From assembly GCA_902491895.1 (NCBI GenBank), contig CABUJH010000052.1, forward strand, positions 1-13,057: a DNA stretch of 13,057 bases, written 5' to 3'. Of the stretch, positions 5,456 to 12,771 are shown piece by piece; position 1 is the first letter of the stretch, and every line of letters begins with the position of its first letter. A program made the translations under genes and the position numbers. The DNA comes from an uncultured Collinsella sp. (GTDB lineage Bacteria; Actinomycetota; Coriobacteriia; Coriobacteriales; Coriobacteriaceae). A model generated the notes under the pieces. The model saw only the letters and a list, made by a program, of their open reading frames with translations. It did no database searches and was not told the DNA's origin.

Positions 5456-6694
5456 ATGACAAAAGACGATAGGCAAGCGTTCGAGGTGCCCGATCGGCTC
5501 TTTGAATACGTGAGGTCGGTCGTCGACAACCGCGCGCTTGCAACGGTGCTGCTCTTTTTGCTGAGCCTGCTGCTGATTGGCATCGACAACATCGTCGGAA
5601 TCTTGGCGGTGCTGCTTGTCGGCATTTTGCTGATCGATCGATTTGAGATCGTGTGCCGCTGCGTGGTGATTGGCGGCGCCGCGTGGGCCATGACGTTGGC
5701 GATTGGCGCCATGGCGCTCGGCGGCATCGAAGGGCCGGTGCTGTTCGATGCCGGCTTTGTATTCAACATGCTTGGCTTTGTGCTGGCGCTTGCCGCGTGC
5801 GTGCTGTTCTTGTGCGGCCGCGCCCTGTACTACCAGGGCTACGAACAGGGCGAGCAGCATGCCGATTGTGTGCTGGCCGCTCGTATTCAAGATCGCCTGA
5901 TCGATCACCCCGACACCTGGGACAACATTGACGGCGACTTCTTGGAGGTCGAGGGCGCCCTTAACCGCGTGCGTGACCGTGGGCGCAAGGTGCAGCAAGC
6001 TCTGCGTGACGAGTCGCATCGCAAGGACGATTTGGTCACGTACTTGGCACATGACCTACGCACCCCGCTTGCCAGTGTGGTGGGCTATCTTTCGCTGCTG
6101 CAAGAGGCTCCTGAGCTGCCGGTTGAGCAACGTGCGCACTTTACGGGCGTGGCTCTCGACAAGGCGCACCGGCTCGATGCACTCATCGAAGAATTCTTCG
6201 ATATCACGCGCTTTGACTTCCACGATATCGTGCTCACGCGCGGCTATGTTGATCTGGGGTTGCTGCTGGCTCAGGTGGCTGACGAGTTCTATCCCATCCT
6301 CAACGAGCAGCATAAGGAAGCCCAAGTTGATATTCGCGAGGACCTGACGGTGCTCGTGGATGGCGACAAGATGGCTCGCGTGTTCAACAACATCATGAAA
6401 AACGCCGTTGCCTATAGCTATGAGGGCTCGAACATCACGATCGAGGCCAGACGCCGGGACGGCGGTGGCGTGCGCGTGCGCTTTATCAATCAGGGCGATC
6501 CCATCCCTGAGGCAAAGCTCAAGGTGATCTTTGAGAAGTTCTATCGCCTGGATGCGGCGCGTGCGACCAATCGCGGCGGCGCTGGACTGGGGCTTGCCAT
6601 CGCCAAGGAGATCGTATGCGCGCACGGCGGTACCGTTGCATGTGAATCGACGCCCGAACACACGATATTCACCATCGAGCTGCCCGCCGCATAG
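5456..6694 (+). CDS. sensor histidine kinase, VanS-like, four predicted membrane segments
   Basis: A 412-residue membrane kinase expected to phosphorylate the regulator just upstream. ATG at 5456 follows GAGG at 8 nt. The N-terminal part has hydrophobic segments at about 28-42, 45-60, 66-88 and 100-120 with very short loops and no sizeable extracellular domain. The kinase core contains the H box YLAHDLRTPL (His199), N box NNIMKNAVAYS (311-321), F box FEKFYR (359-364) and G box GGAGLGLA (374-381). The H-box region (VGYLSLLQEAPELPVEQ) and DEFYP are strikingly VanS-like. Enterococcal VanS has two membrane segments with an outside loop, so the input side differs. The G1 position reads FINQGDP, lacking the usual Asp; VanS proteins show a similar change, so activity is still likely. 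Its signal is unknown. Confidence 0.92.
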   Translation: MTKDDRQAFEVPDRLFEYVRSVVDNRALATVLLFLLSLLLIGIDNIVGILAVLLVGILLIDRFEIVCRCVVIGGAAWAMTLAIGAMALGGIEGPVLFDAGFVFNMLGFVLALAACVLFLCGRALYYQGYEQGEQHADCVLAARIQDRLIDHPDTWDNIDGDFLEVEGALNRVRDRGRKVQQALRDESHRKDDLVTYLAHDLRTPLASVVGYLSLLQEAPELPVEQRAHFTGVALDKAHRLDALIEEFFDITRFDFHDIVLTRGYVDLGLLLAQVADEFYPILNEQHKEAQVDIREDLTVLVDGDKMARVFNNIMKNAVAYSYEGSNITIEARRRDGGGVRVRFINQGDPIPEAKLKVIFEKFYRLDAARATNRGGAGLGLAIAKEIVCAHGGTVACESTPEHTIFTIELPAA

Positions 6695-6715
6695 CCAGTG
6701 TGCCCTTACAAACAC

Positions 6716-6782
6716 TTGACAATGCGCTCACGTGCATATGAGCCGCGATTCCTACTATCGATACTGCTGAATTGATATCGAT
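6716..6782 (+). promoter_or_regulatory. possible promoter and control region of pstB
   Basis: A perfect TTGACA (6716-6721) lies in the 103-bp gap before pstB, but at 17 bp there is no good -10; TATGAG (6737) is at only 15 bp. Further on, TACTAT (6753-6758) is another -10 candidate. ATCGAT occurs at 6757 and 6777, 20 bp apart, which might be a regulator site. The gap suggests pstB has its own promoter. Confidence 0.35.
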
Positions 6783-6797
6783 GTGGAGGTATGCGGT

Positions 6798-7673
6798 ATG
6801 ACGGCTGCTGCGGCTGTGGAGCCCACGGAGCTTGAAGAACTCATGAAAGCGCAGGCCGAGGCCGCGCACGAGCGCGAGGTTGGGGATGCGACTCGCCCCA
6901 CGGCAGAGGATCTTGCCGCCTCGCCGACGCGCATCGATGTCGAGGGCCTCGACCTGTTCTATGGCGACCATCATGCGCTCAAGGACGTGAATATCAAGAT
7001 CCGCGACAAGCAGATCACCTCGTTCATCGGGCCTTCGGGCTGCGGAAAGTCCACGTTGCTGCGCTGCTTTAACCGCATGAACGACGGCATCAAGGATTGC
7101 CGCATCGAGGGCAAGATTGCGCTCGATGGTCAAGATATCCTGGGCGATTACGACATCTGCCGTTTGCGCCAGCGCGTGGGCATGGTGTTCCAGCGCCCCA
7201 ACCCGTTTCCCATGAGCATCTACGACAACGTCGCCTATGGGCCGCGCGGCATGGGCGTGCGCGATCGCGCTGTGCTGGATGGGCTGGTCGAGGATTCCCT
7301 TCGTCGCGCTGCGCTATGGGATGAGGTCAAGGACAAGCTCAAGGAGTCGGGCCTGGGTCTTTCGGGTGGACAGCAGCAGCGCCTGTGCATCGCCCGCGCA
7401 CTTGCCGTGCAGCCCGACATTCTGCTGATGGACGAGCCGACCTCGGCACTCGACCCTGTGTCGACGCTGGTGGTGGAGCAGCTGGCCTGCGAGCTCAAAG
7501 AGACCTGCACGCTCGTGGTCGTTACGCACAATATGCAGCAGGCGGCGCGTATCTCCGATTCGGTCGCATTCTTTTTGCTGGGTGAGCTGGTGGAGCACGC
7601 GCCCACCGCGCAACTCTTCAAGAATCCGACCGATCCGCGCACGGCGGATTATTTGACGGGGCGTTTTGGCTGA
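6798..7673 (+). CDS. pstB: phosphate ABC transporter ATP-binding protein PstB
   Basis: This 291-residue cytosolic ATPase powers phosphate uptake through the PstSCAB importer. Visible motifs are Walker A GPSGCGKST (78-86), the PstB hallmark stretch MVFQRPNPFPMSIYDNVAYG (129-148), ABC signature LSGGQQQR (188-195), Walker B ILLMDEP (208-214) and switch His244 in VVTHNM. GGAGG (6785-6789) points to ATG 6798; the frame opens at GTG 6783, inside the ribosome site, so that start is unlikely. Typical PstB is about 250-260 residues; here about 40 extra, acidic, alanine-rich residues precede the ATPase fold. pstS, pstC, pstA and phoU are not adjacent. A PhoB/PhoR-like pair follows after 64 bp, which fits phosphate signalling. 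Confidence 0.95.
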   Translation: MTAAAAVEPTELEELMKAQAEAAHEREVGDATRPTAEDLAASPTRIDVEGLDLFYGDHHALKDVNIKIRDKQITSFIGPSGCGKSTLLRCFNRMNDGIKDCRIEGKIALDGQDILGDYDICRLRQRVGMVFQRPNPFPMSIYDNVAYGPRGMGVRDRAVLDGLVEDSLRRAALWDEVKDKLKESGLGLSGGQQQRLCIARALAVQPDILLMDEPTSALDPVSTLVVEQLACELKETCTLVVVTHNMQQAARISDSVAFFLLGELVEHAPTAQLFKNPTDPRTADYLTGRFG

Positions 7674-7683
7674 TACCATCTAG

Positions 7684-7697
7684 TAAAGGTACCTTTA
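7684..7697. promoter_or_regulatory. 14-bp perfect palindrome upstream of the PhoB-like gene
   Basis: TAAAGGTACCTTTA is a perfect palindrome in the 64-bp gap between pstB and the regulator gene. It ends 4 bp before TAAGAT (7702-7707), a possible -10 box, so a dimer bound here could control an internal promoter. It is not a terminator: the stem is AT-rich and no T-run follows. Confidence 0.4.
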
Positions 7698-7737
7698 GGG
7701 TTAAGATGCGGTCATGCCGGCCGCAAAGGGGTTCAAC

Positions 7738-8466
7738 ATGATCTATTACGTCGAGGACGATGACAACATCAGGGATTTGACGGTCTATGCGCTGCGCAAG
7801 CAGGGGATTGAGGCCGAAGGCTTTTCGTGCGACGGTGAGTTTAAGGCTGCCGTGGCGCGACGGGTACCCGATGCCGTCCTGCTCGACATCATGCTGCCCG
7901 ATACCGATGGCTTGGCGATTATGCGTCGACTGCGTGCCGATCGCCTGACGGCGACGGTGCCCATCATGATGCTTACCGCCAAGGATACCGAGCTCGACAA
8001 GGTGATGGCGCTCGATGGCGGTGCCGACGATTACCTGACTAAGCCGTTTTCGCTCATGGAGCTCGCCAGCCGCTGCCGCGCACTGCTGCGTCGCGGCGGC
8101 ATGGTCAAACAGGCAAGCGATGTGCTCAGCGTGGGCGACATCGTGCTCTCGCCCAGCCATCGTGAGGTGACTGTTGCCGGCGAGTCGCTTAAGCTCACCC
8201 TGCGCGAGTTCGACCTGCTCGAGTACCTCATGCGCAAGCCCGGCGTGGTCTTTACCCGCGAGTCGTTGCTGCAGAGCGTGTGGGGCTGGGACTTCGACGG
8301 CGGTTCGCGCACCGTTGACGTGCACGTGCAGACGCTTCGCCAAAAACTGGGCGAGCATGCCAGCGCCATCGAGACCGTGCGCGGCGTGGGCTACCGCTTG
8401 GCCGAGCCTTCTGCCGGTGATGGTGCCGAAGGTGACGACACCGCGGCCACCGCATCGGAGGAGTAA
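7738..8466 (+). CDS. response regulator, OmpR family, PhoB/PhoP-like
   Basis: A 242-residue transcription factor, probably of the phosphate-starvation response. The receiver has an acidic cluster at residues 6-9 (EDDD), phospho-acceptor Asp50 in LLDIMLPD, Thr80 in MMLTAKD and Lys102 in LTKPFSLMEL. A winged-helix domain follows from about 131 to 223 (LTLREFDLLEYLM, HVQTLRQKLG, VRGVGYRL), then a short acidic tail. AAGGGG just before ATG 7738 fixes the start; an ATG at 7714 lacks such a site. The partner kinase begins 3 nt after the stop, so the two are co-translated. The phosphate role comes from pstB upstream and the PhoR-like partner; the sequence alone shows only the OmpR family. Confidence 0.92.
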   Translation: MIYYVEDDDNIRDLTVYALRKQGIEAEGFSCDGEFKAAVARRVPDAVLLDIMLPDTDGLAIMRRLRADRLTATVPIMMLTAKDTELDKVMALDGGADDYLTKPFSLMELASRCRALLRRGGMVKQASDVLSVGDIVLSPSHREVTVAGESLKLTLREFDLLEYLMRKPGVVFTRESLLQSVWGWDFDGGSRTVDVHVQTLRQKLGEHASAIETVRGVGYRLAEPSAGDGAEGDDTAATASEE

Positions 8467-8469
8467 CCC

Positions 8470-9894
8470 GTGGTCTTCGCCCCCCAGGGAAAACATACGC
8501 TGTCGCACCGCGTTTTTGTGACGATCTTTGTCTGCGCCATGGCGGTTATCGTGGCGTTTACGGTGCTGGGTGCGTTCTTTGTGCAAAACACCTTGGCGGA
8601 TGCCACGAGTGCCAACCTGGCGCAAGAAACCGAGCTCATTGCTGCCGCCCTCGATGAGCAGCAGGAGCCCATCCCGTTCTTGCGTAGCCTCGATCGAGAG
8701 GACTTGCGCATCACGCTGATTAACAAGGATGGATCGGTTGCCTACGACAACGAGGCGTCGCCTTCCACACTGCCCAACCATGGCGATCGCCCCGAGGTCA
8801 TCGAGGCCTTTGAGAGTGGTTCGGGTTCCGCGGAGCGCGCAAGCTCTACGCTCGACGAGATTATGCTGTATCGCGCCGTCGCCCTTGATAACGGCCAGGT
8901 TGTCCGCTTGGCGCAGGCCCAGCCTGGCGTTGCGGCGATTTTGCTGTCGATGGTGGCGCCGATGCTGCTTATCGCAGCAGCGGGTGCGGTACTCTCGTTT
9001 TTTATGGCGCGCCGCGAGTCCCGTGCCATCATCGCGCCTTTGCAAGAGGTGGATTTGGACCACCCACGCCGTAGCTATGAGCACGCCTATGCCGAGATGG
9101 TCCCCATGCTTGAGCGTATTGAGTCGCAGCGCCAGGAGCTCAAGCGCCAAATGGCGGTGCTGGCGGACAACGACCGTATGCGCCGCGAGTTCACGGCGAA
9201 TATCACCCATGAGCTCAAGACGCCGCTTACGGCGATTTCGGGCTATGCCGAGCTCATCGCAAACGGCATGGTCGAGGGCGAGGGCGACCTGCGCAACTTT
9301 GGCGGTCGCATCTATCGTGAGGCGGGCCGCTTGGCAGCGCTTGTCAACGATATCCTTACGCTGTCTAACTTGGACGAGGCCGAGCGTGCAGCTGAGGGCG
9401 AGGCGGTGCCCATTGGGTCCACGGAGCCTATTGAGCTCTCGCGTGCCATCTACGCGGTCGAGCAGCGCCTTGAACAGGTCGCCCGTCAGGCGAATGTGAC
9501 GATAAGTCATGAGACCAAGCCTGTGGTCATCGAGGGCGTGTCGCGCTTGATTGACGAGCTCATCTATAATCTGGCAAGCAACGCCATCCGCTACAATCGA
9601 CCCGGCGGTACGGTTACGCTGCAGTGCGGCACCAACGACGAAGGCCATCCGTTCCTTGCGGTCGCCGACACGGGAATCGGTATCGCGCCTGAAGAACAGG
9701 GCAAGGTATTTGAGCGGTTCTATCGCGTGGACAAGAGTAGGTCCAAGGCACGCGGCGGAACCGGTCTGGGGCTTGCCATTGTCAAGCATGCGGCCCTGTA
9801 TCATCACGCCACGCTCGATCTGTCGAGCGAGTTGGGCGTGGGAACCACCATTACGGTGACGTTTCCCATACAGCAGGACGAGCCATTCGCATAG
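8470..9894 (+). CDS. sensor histidine kinase, PhoR-like
   Basis: A 474-residue membrane kinase. GTG at 8470 is preceded by GGAGGAG at 6 nt, the best ribosome site in the window. Layout: membrane segment 15-38; an outside sensor of about 115 residues with the pattern ITLINKDGSVAYDNEA...NHGDRPEV, common in PhoR-type kinases; second membrane segment about 155-179; a linker where HAMP or PAS would be expected but none is clear; H box FTANITHELKTPL (His247); N box NLASNAIRY (367-375); G1 DTGIGI (400-405); F box FERFYR (414-419); G2 GGTGLGLA (429-436). All catalytic residues are present. It should phosphorylate the regulator immediately upstream. In this family PstB and PhoU normally pass phosphate status to PhoR; only PstB is nearby here. 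Confidence 0.92.
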   Translation: MVFAPQGKHTLSHRVFVTIFVCAMAVIVAFTVLGAFFVQNTLADATSANLAQETELIAAALDEQQEPIPFLRSLDREDLRITLINKDGSVAYDNEASPSTLPNHGDRPEVIEAFESGSGSAERASSTLDEIMLYRAVALDNGQVVRLAQAQPGVAAILLSMVAPMLLIAAAGAVLSFFMARRESRAIIAPLQEVDLDHPRRSYEHAYAEMVPMLERIESQRQELKRQMAVLADNDRMRREFTANITHELKTPLTAISGYAELIANGMVEGEGDLRNFGGRIYREAGRLAALVNDILTLSNLDEAERAAEGEAVPIGSTEPIELSRAIYAVEQRLEQVARQANVTISHETKPVVIEGVSRLIDELIYNLASNAIRYNRPGGTVTLQCGTNDEGHPFLAVADTGIGIAPEEQGKVFERFYRVDKSRSKARGGTGLGLAIVKHAALYHHATLDLSSELGVGTTITVTFPIQQDEPFA

Positions 9895-9919
9895 CGATAT
9901 AACATAGATATTGATGCAG

Positions 9920-9962
9920 ACGCCGCATTTGACTTTCGGGTGCGGCGTTGTTGTGCAATTTT
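9920..9962 (+). terminator. probable terminator after the PhoR-like gene
   Basis: ACGCCGCA (9920-9927) pairs perfectly with TGCGGCGT (9941-9948) around a 12-13 nt loop, 25 nt after the stop. The T-rich tail is interrupted by G, C and A (TTGTTGTGCAATTTT), so termination may be partial. Confidence 0.6.
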
Positions 9963-10013
9963 ACGATTGCTTCCGACATTTTTACAGGAGAGCCTGTTTC
10001 TTATGTATAGAGT

Positions 10014-10042
10014 TTGGTCTCGGTAAAAAGATGCGATAACAT
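10014..10042 (+). promoter_or_regulatory. possible promoter of the polysaccharide-control operon
   Basis: TTGGTC (10014-10019) and TAACAT (10037-10042) are 17 bp apart, 48 bp before the first ATG. A second pair, TTTACA (9981) with TATAGA (10006), has a 19-bp spacer and is weaker. A small hairpin (ACAGG/CCTGT, 9984-9997) lies between the preceding terminator and this site. Confidence 0.4.
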
Positions 10043-10089
10043 ACGGACAGTTTTGTCAATCCGAACTGGGGAAATGAAAGGCAAGCTGC

Positions 10090-10746
10090 ATGACCCTTCT
10101 CGAACTGTTCCAGCTGCTGAAGAAGCACCTTCAGCTGGTCATCACCCTTCCGGTGGTCTGCGCGATCGCCATGGGCATCGTGTCCTTCGTTGCGATGGAC
10201 AACACCTATACCGCGACGACGAGCATGTACATTCTCGCCAAGACCGACGATAGCGGTCAGATGAGCTACAACGATCTCTCGGCGAGTCAGATGCTTTCCA
10301 ACGATATCGCCACGCTGCTGGATAGCGATAGCGTTAAGAGCGGCGCAGCCAATGAACTGGGCCTCACCGATCTGGATGACTACAAGGTGTCTGTTTCCTC
10401 CGAGACCACCACGCGTGTCATTACGCTTTCGGTTACCGGCACCGATGCCAAGGAGACGGCTAAGGTCGCAAAGGCCATGGCCAGCTCGGTGAGTACGGTC
10501 GCTCAGAACGTCGGCGCTGCCCAGAGCATCAACGTTATCGACGAGGCTAAGACCCCCGAAGCCCCCAGCGGTCCCAAGCGTATGCTGTACGTTGCTGTCG
10601 CGTTCCTCGCTGGTATCTTTATCGCAGTTGCCTATGTCGTTTTGGCAGACATGCTCAATACCCGCATCCGCGGTGCCGAAGAGGCAGAAGAGCTCCTGGG
10701 CATTCCCGTTGTTGGCCGAATTCCGGCTATGAAAGGTGGTAAATAG
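10090..10746 (+). CDS. Wzz/CpsC-like polysaccharide co-polymerase and tyrosine-kinase adaptor
   Basis: A 218-residue inner-membrane protein of the Wzz family. Two membrane helices (about 13-35 and 165-186) flank an outside domain of roughly 125 residues, and a Pro-rich segment (TPEAPSGPKR, 155-164) sits just before the second helix, as is usual for the family. The short inside tail ends GIPVVGRIPAMKGGK, where Gram-positive adaptors contact and activate their separate kinase. ATG at 10090 follows AAAGG at 8 nt. The kinase gene starts 2 nt after the stop, so the two are probably translationally coupled. Such proteins set chain length or attachment of capsule or exopolysaccharide. No polymerase or glycosyltransferase gene is in the window. 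Confidence 0.9.
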   Translation: MTLLELFQLLKKHLQLVITLPVVCAIAMGIVSFVAMDNTYTATTSMYILAKTDDSGQMSYNDLSASQMLSNDIATLLDSDSVKSGAANELGLTDLDDYKVSVSSETTTRVITLSVTGTDAKETAKVAKAMASSVSTVAQNVGAAQSINVIDEAKTPEAPSGPKRMLYVAVAFLAGIFIAVAYVVLADMLNTRIRGAEEAEELLGIPVVGRIPAMKGGK

Positions 10747-10748
10747 GC

Positions 10749-11486
10749 ATGGCTAAGGCAAAGAACACCGATAAGCTCGTTGTACAGAATGCCGCCAAGA
10801 CCCTTCTGGCCAACATCCGCTTTGCGAGCGTGGACGACCCCATTCGCACCATTACCGTCACGTCCTCGATTCCCAACGAGGGCAAGTCTACGGTTTCCAT
10901 CAACCTTGCCCAGGCTATCGCCACGAGCGGCAAGTCCGTGCTCCTGGTCGAGGCCGATATGCGCCGCAGGTCCCTTTCCGATATGCTCGGCGTTCGTTCG
11001 CGCGGCGGACTCTATGCGGTTCTTTCCGAGCAGATCTCCATTGACCAGGCAATTGTCGAGACGGGTCAGAAGAACTTCTACTTCCTCGATGCCGAGCCGC
11101 ACATTCCCAATCCTGCCGACATCATCGTTTCTCACCGCTTTGCCAAGCTGGTCAAGGCGCTGTCTGCCAAGTTCCAGTACGTCATCTTCGACGCTCCTCC
11201 GGTCGGCACCTTCATCGATGCTGCCGAGATTGCCAGCCTGACCGACGGCACGCTGTTCGTGGTGCGCGAGGACTTCACCAAGCGCGAGGAGGCACTCAAC
11301 GCCATCGGCCAGCTTAAGAAGTCCGAAAAGGTCAAGCTCATCGGTACCGTCATGAATTACTGTGAGACCGAGACCAGCGAGTACTACTATTCTTACTACA
11401 CCAAGGACGGTAAGAAGGTTAAGAAGGGCTCCGACGATCAGGGGACTTCCAAAAAGGGCATCTTCACCAACCGAGCAAACGTTTAG
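10749..11486 (+). CDS. CpsD/CapB-like tyrosine kinase (BY-kinase)
   Basis: A 245-residue cytosolic P-loop kinase that autophosphorylates on C-terminal tyrosines and regulates polysaccharide assembly with the adaptor upstream. Visible motifs are Walker A SIPNEGKST (40-48), Walker A' VLLVEADMRR (64-73) and Walker B VIFDAPP (145-151), then a tyrosine cluster EYYYSYYTKDGKK at 211-223 (Tyr 212, 213, 214, 216, 217), which is the expected phosphorylation site. The Walker A' motif usually reads DxDxR; here it is Glu68-Ala-Asp70-Met-Arg72, so the first Asp is Glu. Activity is still likely, because Asp70, the Walker A Lys and the Walker B Asp are kept. The lysine-rich tail after the cluster is common. 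MinD/ParA proteins share the fold, but the tyrosine tail and the neighbours favour a BY-kinase. Confidence 0.92.
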   Translation: MAKAKNTDKLVVQNAAKTLLANIRFASVDDPIRTITVTSSIPNEGKSTVSINLAQAIATSGKSVLLVEADMRRRSLSDMLGVRSRGGLYAVLSEQISIDQAIVETGQKNFYFLDAEPHIPNPADIIVSHRFAKLVKALSAKFQYVIFDAPPVGTFIDAAEIASLTDGTLFVVREDFTKREEALNAIGQLKKSEKVKLIGTVMNYCETETSEYYYSYYTKDGKKVKKGSDDQGTSKKGIFTNRANV

Positions 11487-11502
11487 TTGATAAGGCTGAC
11501 CT

Positions 11503-12153
11503 ATGCGTGACATTCATTGCCATATCTTGCCGGGTGTAGACGACGGCGCCGCCGATCTCGATGAGAGCTTGGCGATGCTCGAGGCTGCCAAGCGGGCCGG
11601 TGTAACCAGAATCGTTTGCACTCCTCACTGCCGTGATCCCTATTTTGATTACGACAAGATGTGGGATGCCTTTGAGCTGCTGCGTGATAACGCTGACGGT
11701 TTTCCGCTCCAGATGGGCTTCGAGGTCAACCATCGAAAGCTCGTTGAGCTTGGTATCGATGCCGCGGAGCACTTGCATTTCGATGGGACCAACGAGTTTC
11801 TGCTCGAGCTTTCGACGCATGCCGATGCGTATGCGTTTAGAGAGTACGAGAACACGATTTACGATTTGCAGTGCCGTGGCTACCAGGTGATTATCGCTCA
11901 TCCTGAGCGCTATCGTGCGGTTCAAAAGGATGTAAGCGTGGCGGAGCGCCTGGTCGATATGGGCTGCAAGCTGCAGGCTTCGGCGGACTTTATTGCCGGC
12001 GGTCGCTTTGGTCGCGAGAAAAAGCCGGCACAGCGCCTGTTCGATCAGAACCTGTACAGCTTCATCGCGAGCGATGCCCATAACGTGGGTCATTACGACT
12101 GCCTGGCGAAGGCTCGCGCGAAGTTTAGCGTGCGCGGAGCTCATTTTCGCTAA
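11503..12153 (+). CDS. CpsB/CapC-like tyrosine-protein phosphatase, PHP family
   Basis: A 216-residue metal-dependent phosphatase expected to reverse the action of the kinase encoded 16 nt upstream. PHP-type metal ligands are visible in order: DIHCHILPGVDDG (His5, His7), TPH (His42), FEV (Glu74), AHPERY (His133) and SDAHN (Asp191, His193). The HILPGVDDGA sequence is the hallmark of the CpsB/CapC subgroup, as opposed to PHP histidinol phosphatases. It is somewhat shorter than the usual 240-260 residues, mainly at the C-terminus, but no core motif is missing. ATG at 11503 follows AAGG at 8 nt. In streptococci the order is usually phosphatase, adaptor, kinase; here the phosphatase comes last. 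Confidence 0.92.
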   Translation: MRDIHCHILPGVDDGAADLDESLAMLEAAKRAGVTRIVCTPHCRDPYFDYDKMWDAFELLRDNADGFPLQMGFEVNHRKLVELGIDAAEHLHFDGTNEFLLELSTHADAYAFREYENTIYDLQCRGYQVIIAHPERYRAVQKDVSVAERLVDMGCKLQASADFIAGGRFGREKKPAQRLFDQNLYSFIASDAHNVGHYDCLAKARAKFSVRGAHFR

Positions 12154-12192
12154 TATCTGTCCCTAACGTTCGCATTGAATGAAAGGGCAGCC

Positions 12193-12693
12193 ATGGATAT
12201 CCAACTTAAGACGGGATGCTTTGATGACGCGGCGTTGGTGCGCCGCGTCGTTTTTATGGACGAGCAGGGCTACGAGAATGAGTTCGACCAGATCGATGGG
12301 GCTTCTGACTGCATTCATGTGACGCTCTATGTAGACGGCGAGCTTGCCGGTTGCTCGCGCGTGTTTCCCGAAGAGCTTGAGCGCGCGGCTGACGCAGAGG
12401 CTCCGGTGTCGCCGGCGTGCGACTTGGACGAAGGTGTCGCGGCGGGGGAGACCTACATTATGGGGCGCGTGGCCGTGCTGCCGAGCATGCGCCGTCGCGG
12501 TCTGGCGAGCAAGATTGTCGAGGCCAGTGATGCCACCGCGCGTGATGCCGGTGCCAAGCTCATTAAGCTGCATGCTCAGGAATACGTGCTACCGCTCTAT
12601 GTCAAGGCGGGCTACACGCAGATTGCCCCGGTGGACTATGAGGATGAAGGCCAGCCTCATGCCTGGATGGCCAAGCGCGTAGATGGCAGATAG
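12193..12693 (+). CDS. GNAT-family N-acetyltransferase (ElaA/YjcF-like)
   Basis: A 166-residue cytosolic enzyme predicted to move an acetyl group from acetyl-CoA to an unknown small molecule or protein. The N-terminal pattern VVFMDEQGYENEFDQIDG followed by IHVTLYVDGELAGCSRVF is characteristic of the ElaA/YjcF branch. GRVAVLPSMRRRGLASKIVE (about 97-116) is the acetyl-CoA binding motif, followed by LHAQEYVLPLYVKAGY, the usual end of the fold. I chose ATG 12193 because AAAGGG lies 5 nt upstream; a TTG six codons earlier has no such site. It is 39 nt after the phosphatase gene with no terminator between, so it may be on the same transcript, although no functional tie is evident. Confidence 0.88.
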   Translation: MDIQLKTGCFDDAALVRRVVFMDEQGYENEFDQIDGASDCIHVTLYVDGELAGCSRVFPEELERAADAEAPVSPACDLDEGVAAGETYIMGRVAVLPSMRRRGLASKIVEASDATARDAGAKLIKLHAQEYVLPLYVKAGYTQIAPVDYEDEGQPHAWMAKRVDGR

Positions 12694-12739
12694 GGACGTT
12701 CCTTTTAATATGAGCAGGACATTGTCAAGAGGCAAAATC

Positions 12740-12771
12740 GGGCCTGGCCCCAACGATATGGGGTCAGGCCC
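12740..12771. terminator. strong GC-rich hairpin after the acetyltransferase gene
   Basis: GGGCCTGGCCCC (12740-12751) pairs with GGGGTCAGGCCC (12760-12771), with one mismatched position, around an 8-nt loop. It is 46 nt past the stop. Neither strand has a full T-run: the plus strand continues TCTCCCTAT and the minus strand GATTTTGCC. It may act as a weak terminator, an mRNA 3' stabiliser or a REP-like repeat. Confidence 0.55.

Noticed and set aside
4734..6694. Vancomycin resistance operon
   Set aside because: Only the regulators are VanRS-like; no ligase, dehydrogenase or VanX dipeptidase is present, so resistance cannot be claimed.
7618..9807. Minus-strand open frame of 729 codons
   Set aside because: It lies opposite the PhoB/PhoR-like genes, which have all family motifs and good ribosome sites. 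Long antisense frames are expected in GC-rich coding DNA.
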